Shown here piece by piece: positions 35,984 through 44,025 of a DNA stretch of 64,000 nt. The notes beneath the pieces are model-generated. The model did no database searches. It saw nothing but the letters and a program-made list of their open reading frames with translations, and was not told the origin of the DNA. Every line of letters starts with the position of its first letter. Positions within the stretch are counted from its first letter, which is position 1. This DNA is from Chitinibacter tainanensis DSM 15459 (GTDB taxonomy: Bacteria; Pseudomonadota; Gammaproteobacteria; Burkholderiales; Chitinibacteraceae): positions 398,009-462,008 of the forward strand of contig NZ_KE386951.1 in assembly GCF_000429785.1 (NCBI RefSeq), in the 5' to 3' direction. Made by a program: the position numbers and the translations under genes.

Positions 35984-36358
35984 TTCACTGCCAACCTTGT
36001 CGCTCTTCGGTTCCACTGCTCCGATCTCTTCCTTCAGATTGCTGGACGAGCCCATGAAGAGTCCGATCATTGGTATCCAGAACAAGAAGATCTCCAAAAG
36101 AGCAATGGCTATCCATATGTAGATAAAGATGCTCTCAGGGGCAGGTTTTATGAACGGCCCAAACAAGCCATCACAGAACGATAGCAGCACAAGAGGCAAA
36201 GGCACCACCAAGGACCAGCCAAATACGAAGTAGCCTGCCTTAGACCATCGAAAGAAAGATACGCCGACAACTACTGCCGCCAAAATGAGTGCGTACTTGA
36301 AGGCCATGCCCATCGGCGTCCACCAACCAGAGTGATCCAGCGTGAGGAGACTTATCAC
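35978..36358 (-). CDS. Cassette 4: small membrane protein of unknown function
   Basis: About 126 residues from GTG 36358, which lies six bases inside the cassette core; ATGs at 36313 and 36307 are alternatives. Three hydrophobic segments are visible ('YALILAAVVVGVSFF', 'FGWSLVVPLPLVLLSF', 'IYIWIAIALLEIFLFWI') and a charged C-terminal tail. No family recognised. The stop codon is inside the downstream attC, as usual for cassettes. Confidence 0.6.
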   Translation of the reverse strand: MISLLTLDHSGWWTPMGMAFKYALILAAVVVGVSFFRWSKAGYFVFGWSLVVPLPLVLLSFCDGLFGPFIKPAPESIFIYIWIAIALLEIFLFWIPMIGLFMGSSSNLKEEIGAVEPKSDKVGSET

Positions 36359-36363
36359 TTGAA

Positions 36364-36459
36364 ACCTAACGTTGGAGGTAACGTGCGGCCGGAATGCCGC
36401 AGGCATGGAGGGAACCCAAAGCGGAGCTTTGGGCCGTCACGTTGACCGAAAGGTTAGGC
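36364..36459 (-). other. attC between cassettes 3 and 4
   Basis: 96 bases, minus-strand ends GCCTAAC and GTTAGGT (perfect core GTTRRRY), with a central hairpin CCCAAAG-ctcc-GCTTTGGG and inner pairs around GGCCG. It contains the stop codon of the reverse-transcriptase gene. A textbook attC and the reference to which the 22891 element aligns. Confidence 0.88.
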
Positions 36460-37992
36460 GATTTGCGGTGGATCAAACACGTCAAGGTGTTCATACATAG
36501 AAATCTTTTTTGAAATTGTCTTACAGCCGACGAATAGCTTGTATTCCTTGCAGTCTTTGAATATTGCGCCACGATTGTTGAATATGGAGCGAGTTATTTG
36601 GTCTTTGAATTTTGGTTTGGATGATAAATGTTTAACCAAGTCATTGCTCACAAGAAAGTAACTGATCCACGATATTAGATACTTGTGTCGCTCTTCTTCT
36701 TTGGATAGGCGAAGTAAATACATTTCAAGATATTCGGTGATTTTTTCTTTGTGGGTTGAACCAAACAAACTGTTTAGCACACCTTCCAGTATGGCCATGA
36801 CTTTGGGAAAGGCCTTAACTCGAAGAGTGGCCAGCATTAGAAGCATGCTAATAACTTTTTCAATATTGTAATCGCCAATCCAAATTTTTAATTGCCCCTC
36901 TTTGTCGGTTATGTCCGCGAGGAATCTGTCAATAACCCCCGTTCCGGGGTGTATTTTATCAATCGCAATTACTGATAAATACAACTCCCTGAATTGTTTC
37001 CAGGTTAAATTTTCTAGTTTTTTTGGATAGGCGGCGTGATATTTTGATACCCATTCTCGGAAAAGACCGTCTGGCAATGCTGAGATTTTGGTTTTCTCGT
37101 CATTCAGTTCGAGATTGAACTCTTTAAGTGCGGCTTGCAATGATTTGATAACTATTTTTGCATCGGCCTCGGATTTGACAAGAATTCGGTAATCGTCTTT
37201 AAATCTGACGGCTTCGTACTCTACAGATTCACTCTTCAGTAACTTGGTGAGTAATACGTCAACGGCGGATGCAATTACCTCTGAAATTACATCAGAAACT
37301 ACTGGGCCAATAGGAATCCCATTGGTGCAGCCGTCGTTGGCATTTTGAAAAAGCCTATCCAGCCGGTTTCCTAAGTGATTGTAATTGTGCAGATTGACTG
37401 GCTTTCTTATGAATGACTTCCCGTGCAATGCCCACGCAATACTGTGGGTATAAATGGACGGATAAAAATTTTTTATATCGGCTTTCACCATGTAGGCGTA
37501 TTTGTATGCTACCGAAGAAATATCGGTATCAGTCATGGATATGAATTCATAGATCATTCTGCCGCTACGCAGATAGCCGAGGCGGCCGGGAGTTCTAGAG
37601 TCTATTGGTATGGGGAAGCTATACGATGTTACTTGACTATCTTTAGGAATCATCGCATCAACAATCTTGAGCCAGTTTCGGCTGATGTGATAAGAAATGT
37701 CGTTATAAATTTTGGGGTGAATTATTCCAAAGGTTCTATCGGTGAATTCTGACTTTGGAAAGTGTACATTCACGCACTCTGTACGATCAACCTTGAACTC
37801 TTTACCCTTCTTCTTCTTTTTGTAATAAACGGTTGGTTTTTTGGGGCGCTCAATAACTGCGAAGCAAGGTGGAAGGACGTAGTTCTCGGGAAAATAGCCG
37901 TGATCAATAAGCCAGTGGTGAATATCAGATTTGGCCAACGATCTGGCTAATTCATAAGTGGCTTCACGATGTTTGGTAATAGGGCTTTTCAT
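36454..37992 (-). CDS. Cassette 3: reverse transcriptase (defence/UG-like)
   Basis: RNA-directed DNA polymerase, 512 residues. Motif A 'ADIKNFYPSI' with Asp172, motif B 'GIPIGPVVSD' (225-234), catalytic motif C R-F-K-D266-D267-Y-R-I, motif D 'LELNDEKTKI'. The N-terminal 130 residues and C-terminal 200 residues (largely helical) are not maturase, endonuclease or retron-type domains that I recognise; no group II intron RNA or retron msr/msd is visible. This resembles the unknown-group/Abi/DRT reverse transcriptases linked to phage defence, but I cannot assign a subtype. Low GC compared with its surroundings. Confidence 0.85.
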   Translation of the reverse strand: MKSPITKHREATYELARSLAKSDIHHWLIDHGYFPENYVLPPCFAVIERPKKPTVYYKKKKKGKEFKVDRTECVNVHFPKSEFTDRTFGIIHPKIYNDISYHISRNWLKIVDAMIPKDSQVTSYSFPIPIDSRTPGRLGYLRSGRMIYEFISMTDTDISSVAYKYAYMVKADIKNFYPSIYTHSIAWALHGKSFIRKPVNLHNYNHLGNRLDRLFQNANDGCTNGIPIGPVVSDVISEVIASAVDVLLTKLLKSESVEYEAVRFKDDYRILVKSEADAKIVIKSLQAALKEFNLELNDEKTKISALPDGLFREWVSKYHAAYPKKLENLTWKQFRELYLSVIAIDKIHPGTGVIDRFLADITDKEGQLKIWIGDYNIEKVISMLLMLATLRVKAFPKVMAILEGVLNSLFGSTHKEKITEYLEMYLLRLSKEEERHKYLISWISYFLVSNDLVKHLSSKPKFKDQITRSIFNNRGAIFKDCKEYKLFVGCKTISKKISMYEHLDVFDPPQIA

Positions 37993-38028
37993 TTTTCTGA
38001 GATCGCATGGGCGGGCGTGCGTGAGATC

Positions 38029-38086
38029 GCCTAACGTTTGAAATCACAGGCGGCCGCAGGCCGTCCGGTGGATTGAATTGTTATGC
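38029..38086 (-). other. attC between cassettes 2 and 3
   Basis: 58 bases, minus-strand ends GCATAAC and GTTAGGC, with a GC hairpin around CGGACGGCCTGCGGCCGCC. Short attC of normal architecture. Confidence 0.8.
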
Positions 38087-38087
38087 G

Positions 38088-38627
38088 CTACCACTTCATG
38101 AAGGGTGGTGGACTGAACGGATGTTTTGCAAACCACTCGCGCGCGCCTTTCATGAGAAAGCGGTGAAATCCGTTATTTGGGATGGCTTTTTTGACCTCGC
38201 GCACATAGGCAGGAGGAATGCCGAACTTAAAGAAACCAAGGGAGAAATCAACCAAATCGCCCTTTCTGAATAGTTCTACCAACGGATAGCGGTCTGTCTT
38301 GTATGTGCGAACCTTGTGGTGCATTTCGACCATTAGGCCAATTTCCTCAGACCATTCCTGTCCCCCTGTTTCGGATAAGTACCTCTTTACTTCTGACACT
38401 GAAGGCGGGATGTAGTCCACGGGATGAGCCGACCAAAGACCTATATCGTGAAAACAGGCAGCAATCGCCAACTTGGTCTTTTCTTCTTCGGTGCAGGAAT
38501 GGAGTGCCAAACAGAAATTGAACATTCGATAGACATGCCCCTTGTAACCCAGGTAGTCATCCCCGATTCGGTCTTTCCATGCAGCGAGAATCTCTTCTAT
38601 GAGCTCGTTCTTGGTCTCGATGTTCAT
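38088..38627 (-). CDS. Cassette 2: HD-domain metal-dependent phosphohydrolase
   Basis: 179 residues, soluble. HD-superfamily metal ligands are in order: His31, His60-Asp61 ('CFHDIGLW'), His103/His104 ('VEMHHKV') and Asp124 ('KGDLVDF'). HD proteins hydrolyse nucleotides, cyclic nucleotides or other phosphoesters; the substrate here is unknown. The stop codon lies two bases outside the downstream attC. An effector function beside other possible defence genes is possible, but there is no direct evidence. Confidence 0.8.
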   Translation of the reverse strand: MNIETKNELIEEILAAWKDRIGDDYLGYKGHVYRMFNFCLALHSCTEEEKTKLAIAACFHDIGLWSAHPVDYIPPSVSEVKRYLSETGGQEWSEEIGLMVEMHHKVRTYKTDRYPLVELFRKGDLVDFSLGFFKFGIPPAYVREVKKAIPNNGFHRFLMKGAREWFAKHPFSPPPFMKW

Positions 38628-38642
38628 GCACGCTCCTCTGGC

Positions 38643-38708
38643 GCATAACGTAGAGCTAACCGGACTGCGCTGCTTTTAGCGCAGGTCCGGTTGAGCGCCA
38701 TGTTATGT
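38643..38708 (-). other. attC between cassettes 1 and 2
   Basis: 66 bases, minus-strand ends ACATAAC and GTTATGC, with a long near-perfect stem ACCGGACTGCGCT / AGCGCAG-T-CCGGT-type (one extrahelical base). Clear attC. Confidence 0.85.
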
Positions 38709-38723
38709 TTTTGGCGCATATCA

Positions 38724-40055
38724 CTATAAAACCGATGTGCGAAATGGTTTGTGGAAGAGCGAAGGAAGCTTGTCCTCCTTCAAATAAAATTTTGGAAATT
38801 TATCTTCCTTTATCCACGCCCAACTATTCAACTTTGTTTTAATCGCACCATATTGGGCGGGGACAGCCAACTCTTCCATAGCGCGTTTTACGAATGCTCG
38901 ATACGTTCTGCCAACAAAAAACTGTTTGTACAAAATCGATGGGATACGTAATTTTATTGACGAGTCGTCACCTTCCATTTTTATGCCAACTAAAGTGGTT
39001 GGTGGGGTGATCTTAATAAATCGATCTTCCAGTCCTCTCTCAATAAGAATATTCCTCCCTATTGCTTCCATGTCGCGCTTTAGTTGGGCAAGCGGCTTGT
39101 AGTTGCCATTGGCAACACCATTTTGTATTTCCTCCAGCATCTGGCGAAGCTCAACTACACCAGCTTCGTTTCGCATCTGATGAAGAACTTTCATGAAGTC
39201 ATCCTGATTTGCGCTCTCTTTGACCAGAAGAGGCAAGAAGCCAGGAAGGCTTACGCATGCAGAGGATTGCTCTGCTCCCAATGCTGCAAGCGAGTCCCGA
39301 AACTTGCCCTGAAATTTACCTAAACCATCACCAAAGGCATCGGCAAATGTCGCCCTGCTCTTCGATCCCGTTCTGACTCTGTTAAGAAAGTCGTACGCGA
39401 AGAAATCTCGCAGTGGGTGAGGCATGTACGCGCAGTCATGTTGGGCAGAAAAAACTTGATGCCAAATATATTGATGACCAAGCCACCCCATTACAGAAAG
39501 CATTCGTTGTACGTGCCTTGAAAGCTTTTCCCAAGCAACCGGCTTGCCGTCTGTACCTATAATCTCAAGCTCTTTGCCAAGGGTTTCATCGGCAGTGCTG
39601 GCAAGCACGGCCTCAATCAATGGGCTGTCTTTTTGTATTCCGTGAGCCCGGAAGACTAGGAAAAATTCTGAACTGGCGTGCTCCCATATAAAGTTGCTAT
39701 AAGCGTCTATCTGAGAAAAATACTCAGAGAAAAGCGAACGATCTGAGCCAGCACGAAACGCCTCTTTCCACGCCGGTGCAAGAGAAGAACTGACTTCACG
39801 AATTGAGTCGTCCTCACCCTCTGCTAATGCCTGAAAGCTAAAAGCGTCACCAGAAATCAACTCTTTGCGCTTTGCCGTTAGGTCGGCTTTGTAGTTGTCT
39901 GGAACAACTATGCTGTCATTGAGAAGGACAGCCTCGCAAAATCGAGCTAAAGCAACGTGCTCAATATCTAACAATGCAGGTTCTTTGAGCGGAGCCTTTC
40001 CCAACGCTCTTTGAACACTGGATATTGTGGCGTTATCAATTAGTACCTTGGCCAT
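38724..40055 (-). CDS. Cassette 1: unknown 443-residue protein
   Basis: First cassette after attI. 443 residues, soluble, mixed alpha/beta then largely helical. The N-terminus '[16 protein letters not shown]' recalls the first strand of PIN-like nucleases (hydrophobic run followed by Asp), but no other PIN acidic residues are certain. AGGA in the cassette core, eight bases before the ATG, supplies the ribosome site. Being first, it should be the best expressed from an integron promoter. I do not recognise the family. Confidence 0.7.
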   Translation of the reverse strand: MAKVLIDNATISSVQRALGKAPLKEPALLDIEHVALARFCEAVLLNDSIVVPDNYKADLTAKRKELISGDAFSFQALAEGEDDSIREVSSSLAPAWKEAFRAGSDRSLFSEYFSQIDAYSNFIWEHASSEFFLVFRAHGIQKDSPLIEAVLASTADETLGKELEIIGTDGKPVAWEKLSRHVQRMLSVMGWLGHQYIWHQVFSAQHDCAYMPHPLRDFFAYDFLNRVRTGSKSRATFADAFGDGLGKFQGKFRDSLAALGAEQSSACVSLPGFLPLLVKESANQDDFMKVLHQMRNEAGVVELRQMLEEIQNGVANGNYKPLAQLKRDMEAIGRNILIERGLEDRFIKITPPTTLVGIKMEGDDSSIKLRIPSILYKQFFVGRTYRAFVKRAMEELAVPAQYGAIKTKLNSWAWIKEDKFPKFYLKEDKLPSLFHKPFRTSVL

Positions 40056-40061
40056 TTGCTG

Positions 40062-40177
40062 GTCCTAAACATAACGTGAAATATACACCTGTGCAGGTGT
40101 ATATTTGGTTTATCTGTGTGTATAACTCAGCATGCTACACGCATTTTTCATTGTTTTTCAAGCATGTGGGGTTTCAG
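40062..40177 (-). other. attI region with cassette junction and 28-base palindrome
   Basis: The minus-strand core CGTTATGTT at 40069-40077 marks the attI x attC junction before cassette 1. Just beyond it is a perfect inverted repeat AAATATACACCTG-TG-CAGGTGTATATTT at 40079-40106, and the intI leader follows. The palindrome could be an operator or part of attI. Confidence 0.6.
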
Positions 40178-41167
40178 ATGCCTGAGAGTACACAGCCAGA
40201 TGGGACTACCGCACCACGCTTGCTGGATGTGCTGCGCGAGACGTTGCGGGTGCGGGACTACAGCTTGCGTACCGAACAGCAATATGTGAATTGGGTACGG
40301 CGCTTTTTGCGCTTTCACCATCATCGACATCCCCGCGAAATGGGCGCAGCAGAGGTGAGCGGTTTTCTTACCCATCTAGCCGTAGATGGGCAGGTGTCTG
40401 CATCGACGCAAAATCAGGCCTTGTCTGCACTACTGTTCCTTTATCGTGAAGTGCTACAGCTAAGCTTGCCCTGGCTGGATGAAGTGGTTCGAGCCAAACC
40501 GTCCAAGCATCTACCCGTCGTTCTTACACGACAGGAGGTCGCCGCATTGCTGGCGCAAGCCGATGGGCTGTACGCGCTGCAACTGCGTTTGCTGTACGGC
40601 ACCGGCATGCGACTGATGGAATGCATGCGCCTGCGGGTGAAAGATGTCGACTTCGGGCGCGGTGAAATTCTGGTGCGCGATGGCAAGGGTGCCAAAGACA
40701 GAGTGACCATGTTGCCGCAGAGTCTGGCCGCACCACTACAGGCTCATTTGCAGCGGCGGCACACCATCCACCAGGCAGACTTGCAGGCTGGCATGGCTGA
40801 TGTGTACTTGCCTGATGCGTTGGCACGGAAATACCCCAATGCAGGGCAAGAATGGGGCTGGCAATATGTGTTTGTCACTACTGGCTACGTGCGTGACCCA
40901 CGTTCTGGTGCTCAACGGCGACATCATCAAGATGAGAAACTGCTGCAGCGCGCGATGAAGCGGGCCGTGGCTGCCGCCGGGATTGCCAAGCCGGCCACGC
41001 CACATACACTGCGCCATAGCTTTGCCACCCATCTGCTTGAATCCGGTTACGACATTCGCACTGTGCAGGAGTTACTGGGGCATGCGGATGTCAGTACCAC
41101 GATGATCTACACGCATGTGCTGAATAAAGGTGGCCGTGGCGTGAGCAGCCCCTTGGATACCCTTTGA
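40178..41167 (+). CDS. intI: Integron integrase IntI
   Basis: Tyrosine recombinase that inserts and excises cassettes at attI/attC, 329 residues from ATG 40178 (GTGGGG upstream). The catalytic set is complete: R145 ('GMRLMEC'), K170 region, H277-x-x-R280-type box ('[15 protein letters not shown]'; Arg at 279), H302 ('[15 protein letters not shown]') and Tyr311. The IntI-specific patch lies between boxes: '[19 protein letters not shown]' (214-232), which distinguishes it from phage integrases. It points away from the cassettes, the normal arrangement. Appears intact and possibly active. Confidence 0.95.
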   Translation: MPESTQPDGTTAPRLLDVLRETLRVRDYSLRTEQQYVNWVRRFLRFHHHRHPREMGAAEVSGFLTHLAVDGQVSASTQNQALSALLFLYREVLQLSLPWLDEVVRAKPSKHLPVVLTRQEVAALLAQADGLYALQLRLLYGTGMRLMECMRLRVKDVDFGRGEILVRDGKGAKDRVTMLPQSLAAPLQAHLQRRHTIHQADLQAGMADVYLPDALARKYPNAGQEWGWQYVFVTTGYVRDPRSGAQRRHHQDEKLLQRAMKRAVAAAGIAKPATPHTLRHSFATHLLESGYDIRTVQELLGHADVSTTMIYTHVLNKGGRGVSSPLDTL

Positions 41168-41487
41168 GTTCATTATTTGCCACTCACCAGAGCACGCCCT
41201 TGTTCTTGAATGTCAGCTTTGTTGCCGGTAACAGTCTATTACTCTACTGTTCTCGACAGGCCGCTTTGGCCGAATACCAGCCCCTAGGAGTAACCCATTT
41301 GGCCAGACATTCCTTCCGATGCCTATCTTACCCATGCTTTTGCACTTGAACGACCCGAGTTGGTGACACCTGCTGTCAGATCGTGAAAAATAGCTTCATC
41401 GCCCCGGTAAGCAACAGGCAACTCGCACCGTCAAAACCAGACCTCAAGCGGGTCATAGGGGCAAAACTGCGACAATAGGTCTAGCCA
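41168..41487. other. Intergenic region after intI
   Basis: 320 bases with no convincing gene, terminator or repeat boundary. Short words such as 'CGCTTTGGCCGA' resemble sequence near 22701-22715, suggesting fragments of dispersed non-coding sequence. Confidence 0.35.
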
Positions 41488-42297
41488 ATGCAGCACGATT
41501 ACCATTTTGAGCCTTACGAACGCAAAAGTGACTTCTCGCAAGCCAAGCTTATTATTATCTTTAGCTTGATATCGCTTATCGTCCTGTATCTGGCTTACAC
41601 CCAAGGTTTACTCCCCCACTACACCCTGGTCGTCGAGGGCAATACAGTGACTTTTGTTCGGGATGATCCTGCGTATCTGGCAGAACAAAAGAAAATCGAA
41701 GACGCAAATCGGCAGATCTATAAGGTCAATGGGGTCGAAGTTTCCGAAGAGGAATACAACGCGGCTCTTCAGCACAATCAACGCATGGCTGAGCAGCAGA
41801 TACAAAGCCAAACGCAACCCGAAAATCCTCAGCAAAGCGCGCCAGAGGAATCCGATCAATATCACTCAGGCAGTAATGAGGTCCCAACCGGGCAGGCGGT
41901 CAAATGCCTGGATGCGTCCAATCGCGTGGTTTATCAAGCCCAACCCTGCTCTGCGACAGGCCTTCGTAAAACCGATATGGGAATTGGTGCCGTCTCTAAC
42001 GCTCAGACCTATAGCTATAAAGACGCCGAGGCGCGCAAAGAAGCCAATACTGTTTATAAGGTTGATGGTCGAGTTGTGTCTAAAGCGGAATTTGATGCGG
42101 TGCAGGAGCACAATAAGCGAGTGAAGAAACAGAACGAGGCCCAGCGTGCTCAATATTGCCAAAGCCTTGAGCAGCGCCGGGAAAACCTTCGTTCCATGCA
42201 GCGTGTCGATTCAAATCAGTGGTATCGCGATGAGTACAACCGGCTTTCCAAAGAATGGCAGGACAAGTGTTTAGGCTGGACCCAAGCGTGGTCGTGA
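41488..42297 (+). CDS. Membrane-anchored protein with DUF4124-like domain
   Basis: 269 residues. One N-terminal membrane helix (20-41), then an extracytoplasmic part. A DUF4124-like segment at about 137-160 ('AVKCLDASNRVVYQAQPC') carries the usual Cys pair. A 24-residue unit occurs twice: 77-100 ('IYKVNGVEVSEEEYNAA') and 189-212 ('VYKVDGRVVSKAEFDAV'). The tail is highly charged and helical. Function unknown. A strong terminator follows, shared with the convergent AAA+ gene. Confidence 0.75.
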   Translation: MQHDYHFEPYERKSDFSQAKLIIIFSLISLIVLYLAYTQGLLPHYTLVVEGNTVTFVRDDPAYLAEQKKIEDANRQIYKVNGVEVSEEEYNAALQHNQRMAEQQIQSQTQPENPQQSAPEESDQYHSGSNEVPTGQAVKCLDASNRVVYQAQPCSATGLRKTDMGIGAVSNAQTYSYKDAEARKEANTVYKVDGRVVSKAEFDAVQEHNKRVKKQNEAQRAQYCQSLEQRRENLRSMQRVDSNQWYRDEYNRLSKEWQDKCLGWTQAWS

Positions 42298-42320
42298 TCA
42301 GCCCACTGCCAATTCAAAAC

Positions 42321-42344
42321 AAAACCCAGCATCCGCTGGGTTTT
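42321..42344. terminator. Bidirectional terminator
   Basis: Perfect 10-base arms AAAACCCAGC / GCTGGGTTTT, loop ATCC, between two convergent genes. Confidence 0.85.
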
Positions 42345-42369
42345 GTTTACTGAGTACTTCAATATCGGT

Positions 42370-44025
42370 TTATGGCAGAAAACCGATTGCCTGCTTGGCG
42401 GGCTGAATGCTCATCTGAGGTGGCAAGCAAGGCTGCAGATTATGTTGATGTGCTAACAGTTCAGGCAAACTATATCCCTGCACAGCAGCTTCAACCGCGC
42501 TTTGAATATTCAGTTGCAGCGTACGGATACTCCGAGAGCGGGTAGCCAACTGAAGGGCCAAGCTGTCGGGTAGCTCCGCGGTGAAATACGCCTGAACCCC
42601 CATCTCTTTCACGATCCGGCGATAGAGCTGCCGAGCCATGGCCACTAACTGCTCAGGGTTGGGCCGTCTAATCTCAATTGGCTCGACTCGGCTAAGTAGA
42701 GGCGCCCCCAAGCCATCCGTGGTATTACTGGTGAGGATAAAGCTCACGTGAGACAAATTCAGCGGCGGAACAATGAAGTTATCCTGAAAGGCTTGGCTGT
42801 TCTCTGGTTCAAGCAGCATCAAAAGCACATCCTGCAAACCGTTATCCCGATCTTTGAGCACCTTATCGACTTCTTCGATCACGATGATTGGATTCGCCAC
42901 TTCCGATTCAGCGAGGAATTGGGCAATGCGACCAGGGCAAGCGTTTTGCCAATTCGGGGAAGAGCCCACCAGCAGCATTTGATCGCCATTGCCGGCCATA
43001 TCGATTTTGAAGCGAGGTAAGCCAAGTACTTCGGCGATTTGTCCGCAAACCCAGCTTTTAGAATTACCAGGCTCACCGGTTAGCAGGATCGGCCGAAAGC
43101 CCAGCGGTTTGCCGCCAAGAGTGCGCACTTTGGTTTGAGCACAAATGGTCTCCAGCACAGCGCGCAGATGACTCTCCTCACCCAGTTGCTCGCACCAATC
43201 CTGCATGTTTTGGCAAACGTCTAGCGTGGCCGCTTGCAGAGGCTTGGGCAGAATAAGGGGCGCCAGCATTGATGCCTGTTGATCTTTGAGTGTATCGATT
43301 TGTCGCTGCAGCCGAATTGGATCCACAAGATGAATACCTTCTTCGTGCAAGACCGGTGGCAATCGGTATCCAAGCGTCAAAACATGTGCGGACCAGCCCT
43401 CGGGAAGGATCTCGCGTGGAACGATTAAATCCATATTGGAATCACGCAGCAGCTGCTGTACTGAGATCGATGTCAGGTCCAAGTGACGTACATAAACTAA
43501 AGCGCGATGATGGGTCACTTGGCCACCAGTAGAGATATCAATCGACTCCCAAAAGCTCAGCTCTTCCAAGCGATCGATGACCATAAAGTCATACCCGTAT
43601 TGAGAAGCCAGTAATCGGCAAGCACAGAGTTGTTCCGATTCGGGTTCCACCGGCAAATGAAACAGGCGGGCTCGAGGTGGGTGAGTGGGCCACCCTTCCC
43701 CAAAAATATCCTGCAAGGATATAAACCAGCCGGGTGGCTTTTGCAGAAATGCATGACCTGGAAACAGCGCATCCATGGTATCCATGAGCTCGTCCGCATA
43801 TAAGTCATCAGGTGGCGGGAAATCCAGTTCACGCAAGATTTGTTCTTCAATCAATTCGGCTTCAGGACCGTGGGCCAGCCACAACAAGCGTTTGAGATGT
43901 GGGGGACGAGGTGGATTCATCACGACGAGCTCTCGCAGATGGTTAGACGCAGTTTTGGCGCGTTCAAGGAAGTCGGGCTTTTCAACAAAAGGCCCTTGGG
44001 CTGCAAAATAAGTAAATGAGCTCAT
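42370..44025 (-). CDS. Lon-like AAA+ ATPase without protease domain
   Basis: 551 residues. The N-terminal 280 residues are unfamiliar. The AAA+ core has Walker A GEPGNSKS (317-324), a Lon-type stretch 'GSSPNWQNACPGRIAQFL', Walker B 'IIVIEEVDK' (380-388), sensor 1 'LTSN' (431-434) and a likely arginine finger R446 in 'LLSRVEPIEI'. The sequence stops after the helical lid; the Lon Ser-Lys protease domain is absent. Overlaps the integrase gene by four bases, so it is co-translated with it. Possible roles in remodelling the recombinase or in element maintenance/defence are inference only. Confidence 0.75.
   Translation of the reverse strand: MSSFTYFAAQGPFVEKPDFLERAKTASNHLRELVVMNPPRPPHLKRLLWLAHGPEAELIEEQILRELDFPPPDDLYADELMDTMDALFPGHAFLQKPPGWFISLQDIFGEGWPTHPPRARLFHLPVEPESEQLCACRLLASQYGYDFMVIDRLEELSFWESIDISTGGQVTHHRALVYVRHLDLTSISVQQLLRDSNMDLIVPREILPEGWSAHVLTLGYRLPPVLHEEGIHLVDPIRLQRQIDTLKDQQASMLAPLILPKPLQAATLDVCQNMQDWCEQLGEESHLRAVLETICAQTKVRTLGGKPLGFRPILLTGEPGNSKSWVCGQIAEVLGLPRFKIDMAGNGDQMLLVGSSPNWQNACPGRIAQFLAESEVANPIIVIEEVDKVLKDRDNGLQDVLLMLLEPENSQAFQDNFIVPPLNLSHVSFILTSNTTDGLGAPLLSRVEPIEIRRPNPEQLVAMARQLYRRIVKEMGVQAYFTAELPDSLALQLATRSRSIRTLQLNIQSAVEAAVQGYSLPELLAHQHNLQPCLPPQMSIQPAKQAIGFLP

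Noticed and set aside
40114-40130. LexA-like CTG...CAG before intI
   Set aside because: Spacing is 11 bases instead of 10, and the inner positions do not match the SOS box; not enough to claim SOS control.
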